Assembly: GCA_019925095.2 (NCBI GenBank)
Contig: CM034405.1
Location: forward strand, 13,417,401 to 13,481,400
DNA: 64,000 nucleotides
Direction: 5' to 3'
Source: Dendrolimus kikuchii
Lineage: Eukaryota; Arthropoda; Insecta; Lepidoptera; Lasiocampidae
Shown here: piece by piece, positions 1 to 12,065 of the stretch
How the letters are laid out: the number at the start of each line of letters is the position of its first letter
How positions within the stretch are numbered: position 1 is the stretch's first letter
Notes under the pieces: generated by a model
Told to the model about the DNA's origin: nothing
Seen by the model: the letters and a program-made list of their open reading frames with translations, nothing else
Databases searched by the model: none
Program-made: the position numbers and the translations under genes

Positions 1-1047
1 TTCTGTCCTTAAGGCTCCTGACTTTTAAAGATACTATGTATAAAGTGTATGCCTTAGATAATTTATCTAAGGTGTATGCTATCACATCGAGTGATGGGCA
101 AACTTGTGAAGTAGTCCTGACAGTCGACGTCGTGTGACTGTTTATGAGCGTTGTCAGACGGATTGAAACTAGACTTACTTTTGTTTTCGAGGCTTTCGTC
201 AATATTTGCCATCAATCAGAAATGGATGGTTTCTTAACAGTGATTCGTTCAACGCAGTATTAAAATGTATTGTTGTAAATATCATCTTTGTAACCTAGTA
301 TAAACGACAGCCGGCTTTACGGTTGGTTAGAATAGAACAATATAATATCATGGAAAAACGCGTAATGTTAAGCGTATTACGTCTAGTTATATAATGGCGC
401 ACAAAGGTTTGCACTTGTGCAGCTTCCCATGCGTTAAGCCTTCATGCATTGTCTAATTTCTTTGTAGTATTGTGACTTTAGACATAATGTGAACTATCAG
501 CTCGATCTTTTTGTTGTTTTAAGGAGACCAGACTGATTTTCCGCTCGCTGTGTACGTGATATACATCTATGTAAGATGGTCAATAAATTATCATTTATAA
601 TATTATATAAAATAAACGCATCGCAGTCATAATTTTAAATAAATTCTACTTTTTTATATAAATCCTGCATAGAATGGGGATTGTTCACTTTTTTTCAATT
701 TAGCTTTTTGAAAAACCATTTCGAGGAATAGTGTTCCTAATCATTTCTGTCTAGTTAAAATTCCAAAAAACGTACAATCCTCTTGTATTTTGAAAGAAAT
801 GCGTTTGACCTTTATTTGACCTTACTAAATCCTATGACGTCATTTACGTCTGGTGAAATGCATATGAATACCGTAGCCATTCAGTTTCAAAATACAAAAG
901 GACCGACATTTTCCTTTTTATGTCATTGTTATGTCATACAACATCAACATAAACAAACATTTTATTCGACGTACTCCAGAATAAAATTATGTATATATTA
1001 TCTCTTCAGATCAATATTTCTTAAATATCTGTAAAGAGAATACTTAC
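1..1047. other. AT-rich non-coding sequence upstream of first visible Pellino exon
   Basis: No convincing coding exon or complete mobile element is visible here. One TGACGTCA octamer occurs at 835-842. The short open frames lack homology that I can recognise and have AT-driven composition. The stretch is either Pellino intron or upstream flank; the Pellino start exon was looked for and not found. Confidence 0.5.
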
Positions 1048-1605
1048 ATATGGTCTCTAACTAAAAGTCAAAGAAAAGTGCGTTATATAAATGAGCGTCT
1101 TCGTAAATGGCGATTGGAACGATGTCGAAATCTTTTCAAGAGATACGATCCAAAAAATAATCTGTTTACTGATGAGAAGATCATCACGGTGGAAGAAAAT
1201 TTAACTGGCAAAACAATACACCTTGCGCCAGAAGTTAGAAGGACGTCCAAAATCACATATTGGAAACAATGATTTAAGCATTAAGTGATACTTTATTCGC
1301 TGGATAGCAGTGGATTTTCCAACAGGACTCTGTACCCTCCCATGAAGCTAATTCAATCCAACATTGGTTGCAAGCCAATTTGTCAGACTTTGTTCAGAGC
1401 ATAGGTTGGCCTTCGTCGAGTTCTGACTTGAATTCTTTGGAGTATTCTTTATGAACTGCATTGGAGCTAATGGCATACAAAAAGTTCACCAGAACCTGAA
1501 TTTATCTCAAGCGAGCCCAAATCAATAAATGGAAACTGATTGAAAAGATTAGTACCACCATAGAAGAATGGCCTATATCTTTAAAGCTTAATTAATTGAA
1601 AACAA
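1048..1605 (+). pseudogene. Degenerate Tc1/mariner transposase fragment, DD37E type
   Basis: The open frame from about 1048 to 1272 contains LFTDEKIITVEEN, matching the first catalytic Asp block of Tc1/mariner transposases. After a stop and frame change, about 1310-1450 reads QQDSVPSHEANSIQHWL and then SSSSDLNSLEYSL. Thirty-seven residues separate the second Asp from the Glu in LEY, which is the DD37E spacing. The C-terminal part (about 1450-1600) reads KWKLIEKISTTIEEWPISLK after further stops. The N-terminal DNA-binding half and the terminal repeats are missing or too decayed to see. It is a relic related to, but clearly older than, the DD37D copy at 50458-51499. The Glu could also be a mutated Asp. 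Confidence 0.75.
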
Positions 1606-1619
1606 GGATGGCTATTTTA

Positions 1620-4600
1620 AATAACTTATTTTTATATATACATAAATCTAGATGTTATTAGTTATAATTCATGTAAACAATATATGAATATTTAACATTC
1701 CTCGGAAAATATTTTAGCTTTACTTTGACTGATGTCTTAAGAGTTTACATTACGAGTTATAAGAATAAGATGGTTTCTATACTGAAAGCAAACTATTGTG
1801 AGTTATAAATTTGTATGTGCCATATATTTATATGAATTGATTAATAAAATATATCTTTTGACTTATTATTTTGCAAGATGAAATAATAAATAACTTTTAG
1901 CAGTTACAACTTGTTTATTTACTTAAACACTTATTAATAATAATTTAGGACATATTATATAATCTTTTCAGAAATGTTCAGTTTTATCTTTTTCTTTTTT
2001 CTGCAGGCTAGCATTTGGTTTTTTCTATACATAAAGTTTTCATGTAAACTGCAGTGGATAAGTCATAAAATTCTATGGTCAAGCATAACCCTTGCTTATG
2101 CAGAAAATTTGTTGCTAATTTTTTCTGAACCTGAAAAAAAAAAAGATATAAAGTGTCTATTTAATTACTCGCATAGTCCTTATTTAACTCATAATTTTTC
2201 ATATTAGTAACTATGTTACACATCAAAATCATATTATTAAGAGATTTACAATCATTAAGGTATTTGTCACAAATCTTCATATTCCATGAAATTCTTCAAG
2301 CCATAGATGTGCTTAATTAATCACTTTTAAGCGATTAGTGAATATATTTAAAACTACTGGAGAGTTTCATATTTTCCGGTAATTTGTTGTATAAGATCAG
2401 ATCCATAACATACATTAGCAATCAAACACACTATCTAACCGCCAGGGCAGTGGTGCAATGTCTGTTCCTTTATTTGTATGTATTTATATGAGATACTTTA
2501 CTTGTATTATAGATTATTAAGAAAGTAATATAGGTTGCTGATTTATTGATTGTACCAAATTATCAAACAAGTAATTAATATTATTTTAATCAGTTTCTAA
2601 TGAATGAGTGAGACATGTAGCTATTTTTCTATAAATAGGTGCACATTTTAGATGAATTTTGACTTCAACACAAAGTATACTTACATCAATCATATATTAA
2701 CTATTAATTAACAATACTGATTTCTTATATGGATGAAATTTACAGACAGGAATAGTAATATACTACACAGGTCCTAAAAGGAAAGAAGTAAGGAAGATCT
2801 ATGGACGAACATGTTGAATTTAGAAACCTTCACAAAACTACTTACATCAGGATTTTAGCTCCTCTTATTTCTCCAATATGTACTACGAGTATAGCTATGT
2901 ACTCTAATAACATTACATGTTAGGTAGGTTTAGCGTATCAGCCTTTACAAAATTAACACTCTTATTTGAAGATCCGGCCATGTTTAGAAAGAGAAAATAT
3001 TTAATACATTTTCATATTAAAACAATTCACTTTTTTGTCGGATGACTTTAGAAGATTTTTCTAAGGACGAAATTAATTGTAATGAATAATATTAGTATTT
3101 AGAAATGCTGCATTAACCGCCGATCTAAAGCCTAAATACCCAATGTTGCCAGGTTGCTAATAGTGAAATTACTAAAATTTGTAATTTTTGTAGGTACACA
3201 CGTGTGTGTAGGAAAGTAAGTCCCAACATATTGACTTAAAAAAGACCTTATCGAACATCGCCATGATTTTTAAATTGAAAACTTCGGTAGATACTTCTAG
3301 GATGGGGAAAATGCACTGAATTCGCACGACCGTCACGCTCAGATACCAAGTTTTTATCTCTGAAGTGCAGTCCTAACGACTGATATTTTTTTAAAGGTCT
3401 GACTTAGAAACTGACAATACAACCTTTTTATTTTAACTGGATTGACAACATCATTGGATAATGAGACTATGTTTAGGTATCACACATTAAAAATGATAAC
3501 CCAAATGTGATACCAAATCAAAGTATTTTAGTGGTCGAATGAGCTTTATCTGTTGTAATCGCCAAAAGAATACTTTATTACAAATTAAGAAAAGTAATGA
3601 CAGCGCAATGATGTCTAATAGGTAATTTATGCCTGATTATCAATTAATGGTATTCAGTCTAACTGTACATTATTCAGTTTAAGTTATATTATATTGATTT
3701 TTCACTAAAGGTCACTTTAAATAACTTAACGGTAACTTTAGAAAATAATAAATGTTGAACACCAAAATATATAAAATAAATCTACCGATAAAATTGCTAA
3801 GCTGGCCACACTAAAATGATCACGATGTGTCATAATGAATAATGACAGTAACATTTAAATAGTAGCACAGATTAATATGATTATTTTCTTTTTATAGGCA
3901 AAGGAATTAATGTAAAGTTGTCCCCAATGACGTCATCGGATATTTTTTTTTTAAATCGAATTAAAAAAAACTAACTCTTAAAACACAAAAATATTCAAAT
4001 TAGTATCTTAAAATACCCTATTTTACATAATAAAAATATAAAATCAGAGGGTAATTTTTTTTGAACAATCCCCATTGTAATCCGTATTTAATGATCAAGA
4101 ATAGATTCAGATCTGCCTTCCATGATTTTTTTTTTAAATATTGCTGCTACGCCATCAAGGAGAAGTGTAATCAGTCGGATCTGCTTAATGTATTTATTTG
4201 AATAGTAACCCGAATAGGTTATGATTTGTGAGTAATGAGTTTGTTCGCATTCTCCGTTAATGAAGAGCATCATTTTTCACTTTATAATAAATAGAATAAT
4301 ATTAAAACTATACAAAAACACTTGAACAGGGGCCAATGTTTTGAATATTAATTAAACTTTAATGTTGTATTAAATTTTAACCTTTTTAAGTTAAGTTACC
4401 ATTTTTATCGTACGTATTTCAGTTTTTTGTCAAGCCTTCCGAAGTAGACGAGTTTTTGGTATTAAATTACATTAACATGGAGTACTTTATTACACTTTGT
4501 GTAATATCGAAACATTAAAAAAAAATGTATTTTTTGTTAAAGTATTTCAGACTGGGATATATGTTTATACTATTTATTAAAAAAAGCCTATTCAAAATAA

Positions 4601-5024
4601 AAACGGCCCGTTAATAAAGGTATCTCTGAAAAGCTCCTTATCTAAATTTTGCATGACTCATTTAGTCACTTTAAGGCTTAGCCAATTTCCACGTAATTGG
4701 TCGAAAATAAATAGAATTTCTAAATTGATAACGAGTTAAGGAAATCTTAATACAGTCATTAATTTTATGCACGTTTTATCGTTTAACTAGTCCAATACGT
4801 CCTAAAATGTGCTAAACCATTTTTCACTGTCAGATCTGTCCTTGAGATTTGCATGTGTAACAATACTTATGTAATAATAAATTAAGTTTTAATTTTATAC
4901 TGCTGTTATGTTTAACCAAAATATTTGGTTTAAACAATGTCTTACAACTGTGAGAATAGAAGTAGCTACGAAAACAAAACCTCATATCTAAGCTTTGTTT
5001 TCATTGTAGGATGCTCCGTATATC
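1620..5024. other. AT-rich non-coding stretch
   Basis: No exon with splice borders and no complete transposable element was recognised. A TGACGTCA octamer lies near 3928. Sequence around 660-690 and 4060-4080 shares the phrase 'caatcccca' in opposite orientations, but I could not define an element from it. Confidence 0.4.
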
Positions 5025-5170
5025 CTAGTAATATTATAAAATTCTAAACATGCCGGGACTGTACATTAAAGTTATATATATAAAAAAAACAAGAGTATAG
5101 ACTATATAAACGATGAAGAACACGATGCAATTTTTATTTAGATTTCTTGTCTGTTTGTCGGTTTGTCTTT
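5025..5170 (-). repeat. Retroposon tail fragment, 'taatattatagac' family
   Basis: The block contains 'actatataaacgatg' and 'gatttcttgtctgtttgtc', which recur near 6240-6330 in opposite orientation and near 36570 and 57660 in the same orientation. The family's probable start ('tgcccgcgacttcg') is seen in the longer copies, and this copy holds only the terminal part. Confidence 0.65.
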
Positions 5171-5699
5171 TTATTTATACCGATATACAATAGTATGGTG
5201 AAATAATACTGTAGAAATATTTTTTTACTGCGTATAGGTTTTGTGGGCTATAAGTCGGGTATGTTTTTTTTAAGTCAATAGACTTCGAGATGTGTGTGGT
5301 TCCAAAGTTATAACATGACTGTCTGTACTGCCCCTTAACTTAATCTGTATAAGTAAAAATTCTGAAAATTGTCGAGGCACTGTTAAAAAAGCATAAAGAA
5401 AATATTATATGCGCAGTGTATAAGTCCCCGTAGCTAAAAGCATCGAGTGTGCAAACTCTTAATTCTCACGGAAGTTTAACCTTTCCCATCGGACGATTAT
5501 AATCGAACATAATGGCTGTGTATAATGGTTATTGTTTTTTTATTTTTAGATAATAACTGTTTTGCTGTTTGGAGTGACCTAATGCGTTAAACGCGATGCT
5601 CTTTGTATACATGCGATTGTAAGGACTCTGGCCGTCACCTAAATTGTCTATGCATGCAATTTGGACGACGGCAAGTAACATATGTGTTGCAAATATATA

Positions 5700-6355
5700 T
5701 TAATCTAGGATATGCCAGCGACATCGTCCACGCATGACTTGAAATTCCCGCGGGATTCCCGGGATAAAAAATATCACACATTTTATTACATAAATTCTTA
5801 GTTCAGCGGATGTTCATTATTCGACATCTCATAATCTCTTATTTAGTCAGAATTTGTTTCTTTTGAAGAAACATCTCTAAATCGTAACTTATTAGTAATT
5901 TTTATTGAGTTTAATGGCAGTTTTTTAACAGATCAAATTTTCTGAGCATTGTTACTTTCTAACCATGAAGCCTTATTACTACGTGAAGATATTATGCAAG
6001 AATTTCTTCTACGTGAATTTTGTCCACGTCCACGAATTTTCTATCTATCGATCAGTGAATAAATCACATTGGAATTCGATTATTTTTAAATTCGGCCGTT
6101 TTAAATTATTTCCAGAAAAAAATCCCGTTAATAAAAAGTAGCGCAGAGTTTAAGTCTAATAATTAGCTGTCGATCAGCGACCGCATCGAAATCGGCCCAG
6201 TAGTTTTTATGTGAATCCCAAACAAACCGACAAATAGACAAGAAATAAAAAAAATGCATCGTGTTTTCCATCGTTTATATAGTCCATTCCAATAGTTTTT
6301 TTTATAGCTTTTATATACAGACACGGCACGTTTAGAACTTTATAATATTATAGAT
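5700..6355 (+). repeat. Longer retroposon-tail copy, 'tgcccgcgac/taatattatagat' family
   Basis: It starts near a 'gccagcgacatcgtccacgc' phrase followed by 'cccgcgggattcccgggat'. It then runs through 'gcatcgaaatcggcccagtag', 'gtgaatcccaaacaaaccg' and 'tcgtttatatagtccattcc', and ends at 'ataatattatagat'. The same order of phrases occurs, reversed, at 36495-37380 and 57575-58145. No coding capacity is visible. Confidence 0.7.
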
Positions 6356-7260
6356 ATATTATACAGTTATTATATATAGTGGATTTAACTTATAACGACC
6401 TCAGTTGTCACGGCTGTTTGGATATAATAGCGTCGCAACACTAAGTCCCTTGCATTCAAAGTCTACTATTAGAGGAAAATGATTCGCCTAGAAGAAAAGA
6501 AGAAGAAAGAATATATTTATTTCCAAATGTGACATACACAAGATAAACATATTTAAAGAAAACGTATACTGAAATTGTATGCTGCAGTTTCAGAATTGAG
6601 GTTGGCACGCAGTATATTGCTGTGCCGAATTGTAGTCCACACAGCACTGATTTTCAGTGCCTACGTCTTAAATCACACGTATATGAGACGCTTTGTAAAA
6701 ATAAGAAACATTATTATAAAGCAAAATGTATAAATGGAATTAATATAATATTTAAAAAAAATAGAATAAAGTTTACTGCTTAATAATAACAATGAACTAA
6801 TATAAAAAGAATAATAATAATTGTATAATCACACTACAGAATTGCAATTTGTTTGACCTTTAACATATTAAATAATTGATCTAACATAACTCTATGAACT
6901 TACTTCATTTGCCCGTCTCGCCGCGAATTGTACTTACTACCACACTGTTTGCCAAATATACTATTCAAATTATGACTAGCTGAAGAATCTAGCTGCCAAA
7001 CCATAAACATGAAGAAAGAATAAAATAATAATTAATAATCTATGTCTAACGCATGATTGGCCACATCACTATCATAACATAATTATTATTCTGACTAACC
7101 TAATAATGGAGTAATAACCAGTAGCATAATAATTAGCGTAACGATATGTTATTCCCATACATTTTCTATTCTATTCGTTTAACGCTAATGCCACATATCA
7201 ACTGGGTCGGGTAGGTAAATAAAATATAAACATCGAAGGAGTTTTGCAAATGAAACACGT
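6356..7260. other. AT-rich non-coding stretch
   Basis: No gene, splice-bordered exon or recognisable repeat was found here, apart from simple A/T runs. Confidence 0.4.
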
Positions 7261-7267
7261 CCGTGTT

Positions 7268-7578
7268 TTTTTATTTTTTTAAATTCTAGGAGTTCAGCAG
7301 ACAGGCAGACGGCCTACTTGATGGAAAGCGGTTATCATCGCCTATGGACATGTGCAACACCAAAGGTGCTACAAATGCACTGCTGCTCTCTTAAGGGAGA
7401 CTGGAACCTGGTCACTAATGCCGGACACAACACAAGGTTCTTATGGTGGCACACTCTGGTCGCCATCTAGACGAGCAAATACCCTACCACCTGGCCGTGG
7501 GTTGCTTTGTCGTCTCTTACGACAAGCCGCCCGGCCGCAGAAAATTGTATTCTTTCTCCGCTCTTGCACGGATAAAAA
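7268..7578 (-). repeat. Short retroposon (family A), full-length copy
   Basis: This is a full-length member of the most frequent repeat of the window. On the - strand it begins TTTTTATCCGTGCA and ends in an A-rich AATAAAA-like tail after 'ctgtctgctgaactcc'. A 7-bp target duplication CCGTGTT flanks it at 7261-7267 and 7579-7585. The A-rich 3' end, the target duplication and the 5' truncation of other copies indicate spread by LINE-type retroposition. Open frames inside it (for example 7352-7714) are not genes. Confidence 0.8.
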
Positions 7579-8210
7579 CCGTGTTACATTTCCAAAACTT
7601 ACGTTAGCACAGAAATCTAAAACTGGAAATCTAGTACTAAAACAATGTAATATTGCAGTTTCTTTCAAAAGACTTATGTGTAAATGTAAAATGTACATAG
7701 TATTATTAAAATAGGCGATATAGGCGCATTGCGTGGGTGTATTACCTGTTAATAAAATCTTACCTTTCTTTCTTTCTGCCTACGTTTATAGCGACATTCA
7801 GATATAGTGAGGGAATCATAATAGTATATATTCCATCTATAAGTAAACAATGACTAAAATATATCAGTGATTATAATTTATTACGTATCAAAATGATTGC
7901 CCTATTAAATTGTTAATTATAATTAGGTATATCATATTGTTGAATAAAAAAGTAATGATAACATCTCAACGCGATAATGTGAATTATTGTGAAATGATAA
8001 GATGATAACATTATTATTGTAGGTCTTTCGTCTTCTTTAGGGTCCAGTTAGTTCCGTAGTCAAGTAGTTAGAATCAAACCCTTAGAATCATGTTGTGTCC
8101 GTCCATTAGTCCGGACAGCGAATGTCACCGCAGTTTTTCTCGAATCTTGGCCTTAATGACTATAATTGAAAAGACTGATGTCTACTACAAGGCGATATAT
8201 GTTTAATAAT

Positions 8211-9137
8211 TAGGGATGGGCCGAAGTTCGTTTTACATTCGGTTTGACCAAATTTCGGCAGCTTGAGCCGAACTTCGGTATTCGGCCGAAATTCGGTTTA
8301 AATGCCGAACATTCGGTGCAAGAAAAAAGTAAAATACCTACTTGCACTATTTTGACTGAAGTTAATAGAAATTATATCTATCATAACCGTAATATAAAAA
8401 TTGGCATCTATATACTTATGGTCATTTATGTTAGTTAGGAACATGTAATCCTTAACGTGCAATGTGATAAAAAATAAATAAAATTAGTTTTTGATTGAGT
8501 CTTTGCCTAATTAAATAGACTTCAACTTAAAACAAAAATAAAATAAACTTATTATTCCTCTAACAAACATCAGTAAGTAGTGCAACTGCTTAATTATAAT
8601 GCGTAACTTAAATTAAAAAACACGTCTAAGGGACATCAGCAATTACCTACAACTTTAATTTTGATTGAAATCATACATACATAACTTCACGCCAGTTCCC
8701 TTGTGGGGTAGACACGAACAACAGAGCGCCATTCAGGCTTATTCTTACACACCTCACTTGCTTCTTTGACATTCATAGCTCTTGTCATGCACGCTCGTCT
8801 GTTACTGTCGTCTGTACGTCGTCTGATTGAAATCACTTTTTATGAATTAAACATTATGAATTTAGAATTATGAAATGATGATTTTTTTTCAATCAAAGGT
8901 CTTAAATACTATTCTTTTGTCCACCTACTTATACTTAAAATGTACTAGAGGCAGGTTATGGTGTAAAAAAAACCCAAAATATTCCGTGTTATCAAGTTGA
9001 CGCTGTCAACAAGTCACGACGTGTTACTCTTGAAAAAGCGTGGCGAAATCAAACTGAAGTTCGGCCGAATTTTTTGGTTTGACCGAATGTTCGGCCGAAG
9101 TTCGTATTCAGTTCAAACCACATTCGTCCCATCCCTA
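8211..9137. mobile_element. hAT-like non-autonomous DNA transposon
   Basis: Termini are inverted: 'tagggatgggccgaa' on the left and 'ttcgtcccatcccta' on the right. An 8-bp flank (ttaataat at 8203-8210, ataataat at 9138-9145) matches at 7 of 8 positions, as expected for a hAT target duplication. Subterminal regions are dense in TTCGGCCGAA-type motifs in both orientations (8220-8320 and 9055-9115), probably transposase-binding sites. No transposase is encoded. A LINE 3' tail lies nested within it at 8665-8830. Confidence 0.8.
8665..8830 (-). repeat. LINE 3' end fragment (RTE-like family) nested in the hAT-like element
   Basis: The reverse complement matches the tail of the frame at 54636-54985, with 'gcgccattcaggctta', 'cctcacttgcttctttgac' and 'cataacttcacgccag' in the same order. 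On the - strand it ends in repeated ATGT units. Further copies lie at 9185-9265 and 13300-13405. Confidence 0.75.
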
Positions 9138-9184
9138 ATAATAATGTACTAATATCTCGAAAAAACTTAAAACTACCGATGGTA

Positions 9185-9265
9185 TACATACACATACATA
9201 CATACATAACTTCACGCCAGTTCCCTTGCGGGGTAGGCATGAACAACAGAGTGCCATTTAGGCTA
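9185..9265 (-). repeat. Short LINE 3' end fragment (RTE-like family)
   Basis: It repeats 'cataacttcacgccag' and 'aacaacagagtgccattta' from the family at 54636-54985. It is preceded by (cata)n, which is the 3' microsatellite tail of the - strand element. It lies just outside the right end of the hAT-like element. Confidence 0.75.
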
Positions 9266-9339
9266 CCGATGGTATCTATATATAATTATGTATTTGAGGG
9301 ACGGTACTAATAATATTAATAATCACACAAACATACATA

Positions 9340-9830
9340 TTGTATAACCCCAAATTAAGTAAGTTACGCTTGTGTTACGGGTAATATACAACGGATTACT
9401 CTAGGGCTGATCCTAGAAATACAGACCATAGTAAATAACGCAGAAAATTCGTTTCCGAAATTTAACAGCCATGAATACAACCCGGAGCGGTGCCTCTTGA
9501 GTTTTATTTTTTAGGCGGGGGAAATGCATTTCGCACATACCGGGTCCTTTGCTAGGGATTAGACCATAGTCGATCATGGAGGCATTCCACTGAGGGCAAT
9601 CCAAACAGTAATCGACCGGCTTGTGTGGAGACTCGAACCGATGGACAAATGCCCAGGGGCTAATACCCCACTAAAACTACCCTCCTCCCATGTCCCCCGC
9701 GCTTATGGCGGGAAGAGCGTGAGACTTAGAACGTAGTTACGTCCACGCTGATCCTAGCGCGGAGCCTTTGAGTTGCAGTGAGGTAGGCCGGCACAGGTTT
9801 AGCCCGCTCAACCACAGAGGCCGTCAATGG
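9340..9830 (-). repeat. tRNA-derived SINE copy, interrupted
   Basis: On the - strand, about 9735-9830 reads 'tggttgagcgggctaaac' and 'gcctacctcactgcaac', the head of the SINE seen intact at 13601. About 9370-9470 reads 'aatttcggaaacgaatttt' and 'tatttactatggtctg', its body. Between them (about 9480-9735) is another sequence that includes 'tcggttcgagtctcc', so the copy is split or composite. Confidence 0.65.
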
Positions 9831-9859
9831 TATATCATTCGAGTTGGGTACCATTACAG

Positions 9860-10130
9860 GTGTCCTTTTTATTTTGAGGATAACGACCGCGGCAGATTCG
9901 CCCCATGTTGGCGTAGTAATAGCATCCCAGAAGAAAAACTATACCCATCCGATTGTCCTTCGCCTTTCGTTCGCCTTATGCCAGGGCCACGAGAAAACGG
10001 CGTGACCAACTACTCAGGCCCTGCCAAGATTACGCGGTGTCCTACGTCAATGAAGAACGCGTCGCGACGCGAATCAGCCAACGCAACGAACGCGGTCAAA
10101 CAACGGCATTTCCTGCTTTAGTTTCGGTAA
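9860..10130. repeat. GC-richer repeat piece related to family G
   Basis: It shares an order of phrases with 12955-13215 and 18390-18610: 'gattcgcc', a 'tagtaatagcatccca' block, 'atacccat', 'ccttatg-cagggc'. The open frames 9768-10121 and 9953-10156 reflect its GC content and have no recognisable domain. Confidence 0.4.
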
Positions 10131-10334
10131 AGGTGGCAGTCTGTTGGAAGACATGAGGCTTTGTTGCATTGCGTAGCACAGTGTCATGTTGTACTTGTCG
10201 CTGCCGCAGGACACCACCTTTAGGCAAGTCATGAAAAATCATATCGAAATAATACGGAGCCATTCGCCGTGCATGCGCTTATCAGGTTTTTTATTTGTTA
10301 ATTAAAAGGATTACTTTAATAAATTATAAGGTTA

Positions 10335-10600
10335 CATGACTGGCCAGCTAATGGACTGCGATTACCATCGCTTATGGACATTTATACCACCGATAGTGCT
10401 ACCGTTGTGCTGCCGTTCTCTAAAGGGGGATTGGAACCTGGCTACTAATGCCGGTACACAGCTCAAGGTTGTTATGACGCCATACTGTAGATCAGGGATG
10501 GTAGCCATCCAGGCGGCCAATTACTCTACCACCTGGCTATGGGTTGTTTTGTCGCATCTTACGATAGGCCGCCGGCTAGACGCGTGGGACCGTTTTCAAG
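10335..10600 (-). repeat. Diverged family A retroposon copy
   Basis: Core family A phrases are present with substitutions: 'taccatcgcttatggaca', 'ggaacctggctactaatgc', 'acacagctcaaggttg' and 'ggtagccatcca'. Both ends are eroded. It ends about 130 bp upstream of the first visible Pellino exon. Confidence 0.7.
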
Positions 10601-10729
10601 GCATCCGGCTTTGAAATGTATACATACGAGCGACGCCGCGTGACCGCGTGATGTATGAAATAATGAACGAAACGTTGAATGCTTATCCTAATTATGCAAA
10701 TGTAATTAAATAAATCATAAAATTTTCAG

Positions 10730-10961
10730 TTACAATGGATTCTTGCCGGCGGGAGAGCGCGGGCGGCGCCGCAGCAAGTTCGTGCTGTACAGGCGGCCGC
10801 AGGCGAACGGCGTCAGGCGGTCCAAGCACTACGTCGTGAAGACACCACACAGCAGCAAGGCAATCCTCGACGCCAGCCAACACTCGATCTCATACACCCT
10901 AAGCAGAAGTCAGGCGGTCATTGTCGAATACATGGAGGACCCAGACACGGATATGTTTCAA
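10730..10961 (+). CDS. Pli: Pellino, internal coding exon (start of FHA-like domain)
   Basis: The exon is bounded by 'aattttcag' and 'CAA|gtaag'. It enters in phase 2 (last base of a Gly codon) and leaves in phase 0. It encodes YNGFLPAGERGRRRSKFVLY, then PQANGVRRSKHYVVKTP, SSKAILDASQHSISYTLSRS and EDPDTDMFQ, which I recognise as the strongly conserved N-terminal region of Pellino proteins. Pellinos are E3 ubiquitin ligases that bind phosphorylated IRAK/Pelle-type kinases through a cryptic FHA domain with an extra wing, in the cytoplasm downstream of Toll/IL-1 receptors. The initiating exon, a short acidic tail ending in a '...GELIVLG'-type strand, is not visible upstream. The TTG-started frame 10743-11009 reads through the donor and is not the real product. 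The exon is much more GC-rich than its surroundings. The next exon lies 45 kb away. Confidence 0.95.
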
Positions 10962-11820
10962 GTAAGAATTTCACGAGTTTTTATTACTATCAGTAGTGAG
11001 TCATGTTAGGTAATGATATCGATATGTAGGGTCATTCACCGTAGCGGAAGTATAATAGAAAAAACTAATTTTATTCTCAATGTTGACTCAAATCTTTAGT
11101 CAGAAGAAGGGGATTGCGGATGTGGTAATGTTAATTACTTCATTAAAACCATGTTAAGGATTAATCTGAATTGAAATTTAATATTTATTCTTGCATAAAT
11201 GTAGTTAGATACAGATGTCATTCTTAAAAATATATAAATAGTAAATTTTATCATAGTTTTAACAGTGTGCATGCTGTATTTTTTACACTTCTAATTTATT
11301 TATGTATGTACCTATTAATATAATTAAAATCAGTGAATAATATTTATTATTCTTATTTCGTCTAATTTATTCAAGTATAGACACTAAATTATTACGTAAT
11401 ATTATGGAAGAGGACTAAAGACAAGGAATGACGATCGTCCAGGAAAAACGAAATTCTAAAAACCTTTTAAATTCTATATGATTAGATGGCGCCACAAAAT
11501 ATTTCTATTATTTTGTTTTTTAACGTTTTTTGTAGAAAATATACATATTTTCTTACGCTGCTTCACCGCCGTATACGCCACAGTAGTTCCCATGGAAACT
11601 TCTAAATTTTGTGAAACAAACAACAATATTTGCATATTTCTGTTCTAATAACTTTATACAAAGTATATGAGGAATCTACTATCAAGAATACGCATGTCAA
11701 AAGGAAAGGCATTCTAATCGTCATATCCGGTATCGTGAAGTGTTTGCAGCAGATTTCATATCGGTTCACATCCAACGTCACAAAGAAACAAAATGTTTTA
11801 AAAGATAGATTATATTTAAT
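10962..11820. other. Start of the 45-kb Pellino intron (10962-55987), AT-rich
   Basis: A consensus donor GTAAG opens the intron. No exon or defined element is visible until the retroposon tail at 11821. The intron ends at the AG of 55986-55987, making it 45,026 bp long, and it houses most mobile elements of the window on both strands. Confidence 0.7.
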
Positions 11821-12065
11821 ACTAGCTGTGCCCGCGACGTCGTCCGCGTGGAATTTGTTTTCAAAACCCCCCTGATTTTGAAACATTCTTCATTGGTGCT
11901 CCGCTCCTATTGGTCTTAGCGTGATGATATATAGCCTATATATAGCCTTCCTCGATAAATGGGCTATCTAACACTGAAATAATTTTTCAAATCAGACCAG
12001 TAGTTCCTGAGATTAGCGCGTTCAATGAAACAAATAAACTCTTCAGCTTTATATATTATTATATA
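11821..12065 (+). repeat. Retroposon tail, 'ctagctgtgcccgcgac' family
   Basis: It opens with 'actagctgtgcccgcgacgt' and passes through 'tatagccttcctcgataaat'. It continues with 'cagtagttcctgagattagc' and ends at 'ctcttcagctttatatatta'. This order is widespread in Lepidoptera as a non-coding retroposon end, which I state from general knowledge of such genomes. Confidence 0.7.

Noticed and set aside
7352..7714. Open frames of 60-120 codons in the short retroposon copies (also 9768, 10336, 30696, 32071, 32946, 39913, 42653, 45023, 47649, 48909)
   Set aside because: They sit inside copies of one non-coding repeat, occur in different frames and on both strands, and share no conserved protein.
1..10729. 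Possible upstream Pellino exon encoding the GELIVLG strand
   Set aside because: Scanning for a matching peptide next to a phase-2 donor found nothing convincing; the exon is probably outside the window or too short to recognise.
10743..11009. Frame read through the donor after DTDMFQ as a single-exon gene
   Set aside because: A consensus GTAAG donor follows CAA at 10961, and the homologous Pellino sequence resumes at 55988.
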